A DNA stretch of 64,000 nt from Undaria pinnatifida (Eukaryota; Sar; Phaeophyceae; Laminariales; Alariaceae), in NCBI GenBank assembly GCA_012845835.1, contig JABAKD010000006.1, positions 10,288,692-10,352,691 of the forward strand, read 5' to 3'. Under the pieces are notes generated by a model that saw only the letters and a list, made by a program, of their open reading frames with translations, did no database searches and was not told the origin of the DNA. Below are positions 34,365 to 43,300 of this stretch, piece after piece. The position numbers and the translations under genes were made by a program. Every line of letters begins with the position of its first letter. The first letter of the stretch is position 1.

Positions 34365-37300
34365 GTGCCCCCGAAACGCACCCTCTCCCCTCGCGTTGCG
34401 CTCGCCTTCACTGCAGCAACAACGCCGAGTTCGCGAGCACACCCGACGTTCGAGTCTAGGACGGCGGCAGTAACACCGAGGGGCTGGGCTTCATCCCCTC
34501 GCCTCTTAGCGTACGTCGACGTATTACTTTGTAGTCGAGAAACAACGCGCAGAGGTCTGGTGGCGCTCCGTTCGGCGCTCGCGGTTGCAACATGTCTCTC
34601 CTTGGTATTGGGGCTTGCGGCGTCCGTGGGGCTGTTGAGCTGGTATGATTTGTTCCCGCGGAAAGCGCATCTCTATGATGCGGTGCGCGATTGCAGGACG
34701 GTACGCACGGGGCGGGAGGCACCGTGCAGCAACGTGTTTGAGTCTGCGTGCTTTGACCGCAGCCGGTGTCCTGGGTTGGATGGAGGGGTGGGGGGAGGGG
34801 AGTCGCTCTCGGTGTACGTGCATGATGATATGTGTTCGATGAGAAGCAGCTCGAATATTGTGGCGAACTATCGTCGCGGGGCCGTGCCGAAGATGTGGTC
34901 GCAAGCGGCGGAGGCTTTTCGTCAAGTTGCAGCGACGAGGTATGTGATACGTGGTTTGGGTTATTTGTTTGATTTTTTTTCCCTGCAGTGGATGCGTTCA
35001 AAGTTAAAGCTTAGCCCTTTTGCTTCTGGCAACATGAAACTACTGGAAAAATGCAGGTCTCTTCAAGGGTTATGACCCGCCCCGCGGACCGCGCCAGGAG
35101 GTGTTCAAATTTTCGCGGGTCGAGTAGGGTCGGGTCAGGAGGTGTTTGAAATATCACGGCACGAGTCCGGTCGGTTCAGCAGGGTGTCAAATCTCGCGGG
35201 TCGGGACGGGTTACCCTGACTCGACCTGACCCGTGAAAAGCCCTGGAAAAATGAACCTCACACGAACTCCTGGTAGTTTACCCCCGACAACGTGGTGGGT
35301 GGGAATATTTCACCATAGTTTCACGTACGTATCGTGTGTCAGTTGAAGTCGATTGCAGCCATTACGCAGCGCAAGCTGCTATTTTTCTGGACGGAAACGG
35401 AGGAAGGGGTGTTGTGCTGTCGCCGTCACTAGGTTCCGGTTCGACTGGTCACGTGGCCAGACTACGGCTTACGGGTTCGGTGGTTGTTTTCGCGCACGCT
35501 TTCGTGAAATCTTGTTCGATTGCAATAGTCACTGACATTGTTGTGTACGTGCTGTGTAGTGGTTCGCGGCAATGTACCCGGTATGAGAGCTTGTGGCCCT
35601 AAGGGGGAGAGTCAGAACCGTTGTGCGGGAGAAGTATCAGGAAAAAACACCTACGTTTATTCGTTCCGGTGAGGCTCTCCGCCCACTCCGAAAGCGCGAA
35701 GTAGGTGGCGTATGGTGTAAGGTCGACCCCGCCCCCATTTGTTGTTATAACTTATGTTCGAAATCGCAGGGATCTGCACCGGTCGGATCGCTTGTCGCCG
35801 GTCGGATCGGATCGGGATGACCCCGGCCGGCCTGTGATATGTGAAAACCTCCTGACCCGAGTCGACCCGACCCGACCCGACCCGACCCGACCCGACCCGA
35901 CCCGACCCGACCCGACCCGACCCGACCCGACCCGACCCGACCCGACCCGACCCGACCCGACCCGACCCGACCCGACCCGACCCGACCCGACCCGACCCGA
36001 CCCGACCCGACCCGACCCGACCCGACCCGACCCGACCCGACCCGACCCGACCCGACCCGACCCGACCCGACCCGACCCGACCCGACCCGTCCCAACCCGA
36101 CCCGACCCGACCCGACCCGACCCGACCCGACCCGACCCGACCCGACTCGCGAGTGTTTTAAAAACCTCCTGACCCAACCCGCGGGCGGGATCATGACCCG
36201 TGAAAGTCCCTGAAAATCTGCTGGCTCATCTAAAAAATGTCTTCGGCTTTTGGAAGACCTGTTCGATATAAAACACACTACGAGCCACGAACGCACGAGC
36301 CAGACGCAAACCGCAAAGATTCAGCAAATTTTCGCTCGTTACTAACAGTTCTACCTTCCGATAATCATGGTTTGGCGCCTGGTTCTCATACCAGCCCATT
36401 CTTCTGCCCTACCATTTTGGCCTCTCACTTCGCGCAACGCAGGGGACTGCTGGTGGAGACTCCACGACGCAATAGGCTTGCATTATCGATTACGGAAGTA
36501 CCCGCAAGTTACAACATGCAGCTAGCTCTAACGTCGTATTCACACTTCGGACAGATGATCTATTTATCCCCAGTTAATGATCTAGACTTTTCAGGAAATA
36601 TCTTAATGTAGTTCATGTTACCGAGTGAGAGCCATACGATCTGCACGATCTACTCGAAGTAATGGCACCTATATCGAGGGTTAGTTCCGTATTATTATAA
36701 AAATTAAAATACACTCCAGCTGTGAGATCGAATATTTTGTCGAAACTCATCTTTGCAAGCTGTGTGTGATACTCCGATCGCACGTATTACGGGTTGTGTG
36801 TCCTCATTAAGGATATAGGTCGGCGACTCCCCTTGCAACTACAGTGTAGCTATCAGGGTCACCAGGGTGATGTTAGGCAGTCTGTGCGCGGAAACTATAA
36901 AACCCGTTTCTGAGGGGGTCAAAATCTGACAGCAGCTGTGGAAGAAAATGCATCAGTTTATCAAGTGAATCCTGTAAGTCGAATATCCGGTGAGGGGAGG
37001 GCGGAGTTTTTAAGGACGTGGGGGCCTGATTTTGATCATAAGGGGGGCGGGAGGGGGGGAGGGGGGGGAGGGGACGGGTGGGGCAGGTCTATTTGTGCGT
37101 GGAAACTATAAATACTTCTTGTGGGGGAGGGGGAGGAATGTGGCGGGGGGGGCCGGGGGCGGGGGGAAAGGCTTTAGGTCGCATAGATATAGGGGTTGGC
37201 TATACGCGTGGTGCTAGGTCTAGGCGATGGTGCGGGTGGTGGGTGAAGGAGGGGGCGTTGGGGACGGGGGTGGGTGGGAATTGCAGCAGCGGCATGGACG

Positions 37301-40300
37301 GCTCTGAAACGATAACGAGGCTATAGATACAGATCCTGCACAACAGCTCATAACGGTAGATACAGGATCTACTGTACATGATGTAGATTATATAGATGAT
37401 CCCGATTGTAATCTGTCCGAGCTGTATGATCTACCCGATCTATATGATCTAGCTCATGATATGTCCGAGCTATATGATCTAGATCGTGTTCTGTCGGAGG
37501 TGTGAACGATTAATATTACCTAGGGAACTAGCAACTAGTCGGTGACACTCTATTAATATGGTCAGCCATCTTACCACCGTAGTGCTTGTGGCACCGACAC
37601 GTAGTTCTATCCATTGGCGTACATACCATGTCCGGACAAACGATTGTGCCCAATTCGGTCGCCCAACTCTCGCAACACAGGGGATTGCTCGTGGAGACTC
37701 CGCAAGAGGCTTGCATCATCGTGTACGGAGTTCCGCACGAGAAGGAGTGCGTGTCGAAAACACCAACGTGGGGAGAGGGGAAGAATCACCTCCTGCTGGA
37801 TATGAACGACGCAAGCCGGTGAGAGATCGTATCGGGGTGTTGTTTTGGGGGGCGTCAGCTCTAAGAGAGGGCTCGGTAAACCGCGACTTTGCGCACAAGT
37901 TGGTTCGGTTGTGCGTATTGGTTTGTTTGTTGTATGTTGTATGTTGTTGTAAAACCCATGGCCACCGGGTTTTCCATCTGGTGATTATGTACCAGGTATC
38001 ATTTTTGTTAAGGCGAGTTTTTGCCTCAGAGGGCTCCTGAAGCGAGCAACCTTACATTTTTCAGCTAGCGCCCTTACCGTGACAAGCGCTCTCTTGCGTA
38101 CGCCGTTACCCTGGAGTCCAACGTGAGACTTGTGCTACTTCCGCTCCGGTTATATGGCATTCCCTTGGTTTCTTGCCCATGTCAAACGTTTTACTCTGTT
38201 AGTATAACAAAAACTCCAATTATCGTGTCGTGTTTTGCGCTAGAAAATATCCTGATGGTTTTCTACCTGTGTGTAGCGGTTTTTGTTCCAACAGGGAGGC
38301 ATGTCCTTCGCCAGGCGAAAAGGAAATGTTGACAGAGTCCAGCATGAGACCATGCTATTTCCGCTAGTCATTGCATTCCCTTGTGTTCGTATCAAAGTAA
38401 ACCGTTTTACACCACTATGAAAAAACAAACAATTATCGTGTTGTGTTTTGCGCTATGAATATACTGAAGGTTTCTGCGTGTATGTAACGGCTTTGGTGAC
38501 ACCAGAGAGACGGGTCGTACGCTACAGTGGATGGCAAGGCATTGTTCGCGGGCGGAGTCCAACATGAGACCATGTTACTTCCGCTACTGCTATGGCATTC
38601 CCTTGGTTTCGTATCCAAGCAAAACCTTTTACACCACAATGATAAAAAAGCAACTCAATTATCGTGTTGCGTTATGCACTACGAATATCCTGGCTGTTTC
38701 CTACCTGTATGTAACGTTTTTACGACAACAGTGAGGCGTACCCTACGCTGGACGACAAGGCAATGTTCGCGGAATCCAACATGCGACCGTGCTATTTCCG
38801 CTACGGTTACGATATCGCGCTGCCCTTGCGGGCGCGGGCATTCTTCTACAGTTTGAGGAATACCCCTCCCGACAAGCGCAAGTACTTCGCAACGTTTAAG
38901 GTCAGTCGGGCAGCGTATACCTGTGACGGCTTTATCGTGACAACGGAATCCTTGAGCTTTGCTACTTGTCTTGGGAGTTCCCTACGGATACGATAGGGCG
39001 CTGGCCTTGCGGGTGCGGGCGTTCTTTTACAGCTTGAGAAATGTCGCTCCCCAAAAGCACAAGCTTCACGATGTTTAAGGTGAGGTGGAGCTTGGCGGAG
39101 GACTCCAGACAGTGCCGAGAAAATGGTGGCTAAGAACACCCCCTTCGTGTGTTGGTTGCACGGGGCAGCTTGTGCTTGAGCGGAAACGGGGCACTGAAGA
39201 GATCAGCAGTGCGTAGCACGTTCGTGCTGTCACATGCATTTAATGAAAGTGTCCTGGAAGTGCCTTGGCAGCCCATGAAAGCGCATGAGGTGCCCTGAAA
39301 GCTTTTTCAAGCTTGCGCCCCCCCCCCACCCCTACCCCCCCCGTTTCCAGCGCTCACGTTCTCCATGACCCATTGACGATAAACTATACCCCAATGCCGA
39401 CCCCGCCGGCGCTAACAGGGAAGCTTGTACCTAAGCGGGAACGGTCTCTTGGAGCGAACAGCAGTTCGAACCGTCGCCGATACAGCGACTGATCCCTCCG
39501 GCGTGGTCGTCGTAGAAATGTGCGACAGATTTCACGGAGAACCCGAGCGCCCGCGGAACTTGAAGATGTGCCAAGGTCTGCAAAAAGAGTACGACAAGAC
39601 GGACTACGGCGACCTCATGAACACGACCTTCGCGCTGCTACCCGCGGGGCGGTCACCCGCGACGTACAGGCTGGGGGAAGCGCTCTCCGCGGGTGCTATC
39701 CCCGTCTTCATTCACCAGAATTTTGTTAAACCTTTTCCTGGGAGAATCCCTTGGCAGACATTTTCTTTCACGTTTCCGGCTGAGGAGGCACCGCGCATCA
39801 TCGACACGCTAAGGGCAGTTTCCCCGCGAAAACTCGCGAAAATGCAGGTACGGACCCCTTCCCCCCACCCCGCGTCGTTGATAAGAGTATCATTGCTGTG
39901 TTGGTTGGGTTCGGCCCATCGATGTTGTCATGTGTTGGTCCAGAGCCCCCCCCTCCGAAAACGGTTTTGTGCTTTGGAAACCCCCTGGAGCATTTTTTTC
40001 GTTCACGCTTCCGTCGGAGGAAAGGCCGCCCGTATCGTCGACATGCTTGGGGCGGGTTTCCCCACGAAAACTCGCCAAGATTCGGGTATGGTAAACCCGG
40101 GCGTTGGGGTTTAGTGTGGAACTCGTGCTACGATATAGAGTAGCACTTTTTGGGTGATTTGTTTTTGTCAACGACGGGGCTCCTTATTCCAAAATCGACC
40201 GAATTTTCCAAGGTTGTGTTCTGTAGGGTATGTACAAACCATACCCGGGGTATTTACCCCGGGTATTATCCTGCAAAGAACGTCTGTAAGTTCTGTAGGA

Positions 40301-43300
40301 CATTCATATCCGTACCCAGAACTTCTGGAAGTTCTGTGCGACATTCACACCCGTACCCAGAACTTCTGAAAGCTCTGTACGCCCGTGGCCACAATGCCCA
40401 GGGTACGGGTACAGCAAGTTTTGTACCTGATCGGTGGAACTTCTAGAAGTTCTGTACGTCTGTGCCACAATACCTGGAAGTTCTGGAAGTTCTGTAATAC
40501 TTACGTACCCGTACCCGGAACTTCTGGAAGTTCTGTGAGATCCCCATACCCTTACCCGGAACTTCTGTGACTCTTGTAAGACTGTGGCACAATACCCGGG
40601 GTACAGGTATACCTTTGTTACAATACCCGGAGAGCCCTGTATTAATTCAGGTCTAATCCGAAGAGTGTATTACGCATTATGATGTCATGTTTTTTCATCC
40701 ACACAAAACGAACACCGAGCAGCAGCACGTATATTATACAGTAATAGCACCTCTTGATATTTCTCTTTTCTAAGGGCACGTCTGAACGAGGAGCACTTTT
40801 GAATCGAAAAAATTATTTTGCTATGAATCGAATTGAATTCGGTTCGATTTGGTGCAAACATACGAATTTGCCTCCTAACGGGAAACCACGTATTGCGTAT
40901 TGTCAATATATTTGTTTTCCCGATCGAAAGATTGCAGATCTCGCCATCATCGCAGTCTTCAACTATCCTCTGTGTTTTCGCTGGCTTCGCTTCTTTGTCG
41001 TGGCACTTGGCTTATCGAGCTGGCGGAAAGATTGGGCTTGCGATCGCCATTGTTTTGAGGCGCCACAGCCGGAGTACGCCATGGTATGGTCTGTTCCAGA
41101 ACAGTAGACGTGAGCGCGGCTGTTGCCGCGGTCGGCACTCGTTGAGGTTCACGATTTATCGCCTCGATGGTGGTTGTCGATAGCTCTCAGAGCTAGGACG
41201 AATCGTCCCGGGGCCGTTGGCCCAGCGAGAGCATGAAATGCAAGCTCGATGGAATTCTCCACTTCAGATCAAAATCCTCCCCCGAGGCCGTGTATTTTCC
41301 TGAGTTTCACCTGTACCCGGAACTTCTATGAGTTCTGCAGGACATTCATACCCGTACCCGGGACTTCTGTAAGTTCCGTACGCCAGTACCACAAAAACCT
41401 GGGGTACCGGTACAGCATTTTCAATACCTACGCGTAACTTCTGTAAATTCTGTACGCCCGTGCCACAATGCCCGGAACTTCTGTGAGTTCTGTACGACCC
41501 GTGCCACAATACACGGGGTACGGGTACAGCATGTGCTGTACCCGCTCGGAACTTCTGTGAGTTCTGTACGTACGCCCGCGCCACAATACCCGGAACTTCT
41601 GTGGGTTCTGTAAGACTTCCATACCCGTACCCGAAACTTCTGGGAGTTCCGTAAGACTCCCATACCCTTACCCGGAATCCACAAACCCTACAGAACATAA
41701 CCTTGGAAATTTAGCTCTTCTTTGGGGATGATTTTCGTTGTATACCTATGCCATGGGGCTGTTCATCGGGCAGTGCTACTTTTTTTTCGTCTATGAAACA
41801 ATGTTTACCCTGGAGGGGTAATATAGTGTTATTATAGTACTAATATAGTATTGTTATTATTATAGTATTATTATAGTATTATTATAGTATTATTGTAGTA
41901 TTATTATTGTATTATTATAGGTTATAGAGATACTCCAATGAGGAGCCTCAGAAAGAACAATGCTTGGTGCACATTTGACCACAGCATGCGTCGTGGGCTT
42001 TCAGCTATTTTGTCGAAGTTTCTCGTGTCGGCATCGTTGACCTCCTCTTATCTCTCGAATGGTGTTCCCCTCCGTTCGTTGTGCTTTGTTTACTATGGTA
42101 TTTTGTTTAGTTGTGGTTGGTTGGTTGGTTGGTTGGTTGGTTGGTTGGTTGTTTTTATGGCTATTTCGTTTGTTTGGTTGTCCGTTTATTTGGTTGTCCG
42201 TTTGGTTGTCCGTTTGCTTGTGTTTGTTTACTTGCTTCTTTGTCCGTTGGTTTGCTTATTTGCTCGCTACTTGCTTGCTTGTTTGCTCTTGTTTGTTTGT
42301 TCGTTTGTTTGTTTGTTTGTTTGTTTGTTTGTTTGTTTGTTTGTTTGTTTGTTTGTTTGTTTGTTCGTTTGTTGTTATCGTCGTTTTTGCTTTCCAGCCC
42401 TTGAACCATGCTAGCGCAATAACAGCGACAAAACACTTGTACATTGTGTCCCCACCACTGACAAATCTCAACAAACGAACAGAAAGCTGGCTCGCCCTTC
42501 GGGAGACGCTACTCGTGATAACTTTTGGATTGACCCCTTTGGGACTGCAGACGCAAACGTTGACGAAGGAAACTGCCGATTACAGCATCGGCCACATGAT
42601 GCAACCCAGGCTGCTGGTATAGTAGAAGATGTCTTCGAACTGCAACGCAGGAAGCTGTGAGGCAAGCGTGAGGTATGGCGATAATCGGGTTGTCGCTTTT
42701 CCCAAACGCTTGGTCAGATCGCGCTCGTCGCTTTTTGGTGTGCATGAATCCATTAGTCGGTCCCACAAATATGAAGAAGGCGTGGTCGACGACGAGCGCT
42801 GCACCAAATCCTACCAGTACATTGTAGCGTAGACTCGCGGTTGGTGTCGTAATACGGTTTGAAACCTAGCACGCGTCGGGGAGATGATCTATCCCCACTT
42901 GATGGTCTCGATGTTTCCGGGACGATCTATATGGTCTAGCTCATGTTACCGAGTGGAAGCCGTACGATCTCCATGCATGATCTCACAAACGTTTGCAGGG
43001 TCGGATGTGTACTCTCAATCGCTGTTCTCATTGTAATTCGATTAAACAAGTCCGTGGTCTAAGGAATAAATGAAACAAACCAAGGGTGTTACACGTGTAT
43101 ATCATAGCTGAAGCAAGTTATACATCCTCCAATATACAGATGCTGCTCAATATCCCAGACCGTCAAATACAGGATCTACTAAAGATGATGTACAGTAGTA
43201 CCAGGTATATATTATCTAGACGATCCAGATCGTGATCTGTCTGTCCGAGGTGCGACACCATGTTCAAACTACAGGATGGGCCAACCAAGAAACGAATCAT

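Larger units (their letters stand above)
40124..41795. mobile_element. MITE-X copy split by minisatellite and repeat L
   Basis: The left part at 40124-40225 (CGTGCTACGATATAGAG.., ACGACGGGGCTCCTTATTCC, ACCTTGG-like end) continues at 41697-41795 (ACCTTGGAAATTTAGCTC, GTATACCTATGCCATGGGGC). Between them lie about 1.47 kb of the ACTTCTG-type minisatellite and a repeat L copy. The right terminal repeat is missing. All of this is in intron 4 of GT47 gene A. Confidence 0.55.

Noticed and set aside
35850-36170. Arg-Pro-Asp / Gly-Arg-Val repeat 'proteins'
   Set aside because: They are translations of the CCCGA array in an intron.
40285-41692. Heat-shock-element-like GAACTTCTGGAAGTTC clusters
   Set aside because: Heat-shock elements need GAA and TTC separated by two bases in alternating 5-bp units; here the spacing is one, so the resemblance is from the minisatellite palindrome.
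41938-42622. Hydrophobic Leu/Val/Cys-rich frames that mimic a membrane protein
   Set aside because: They are produced by the GGTT and GTTT tetranucleotide runs.
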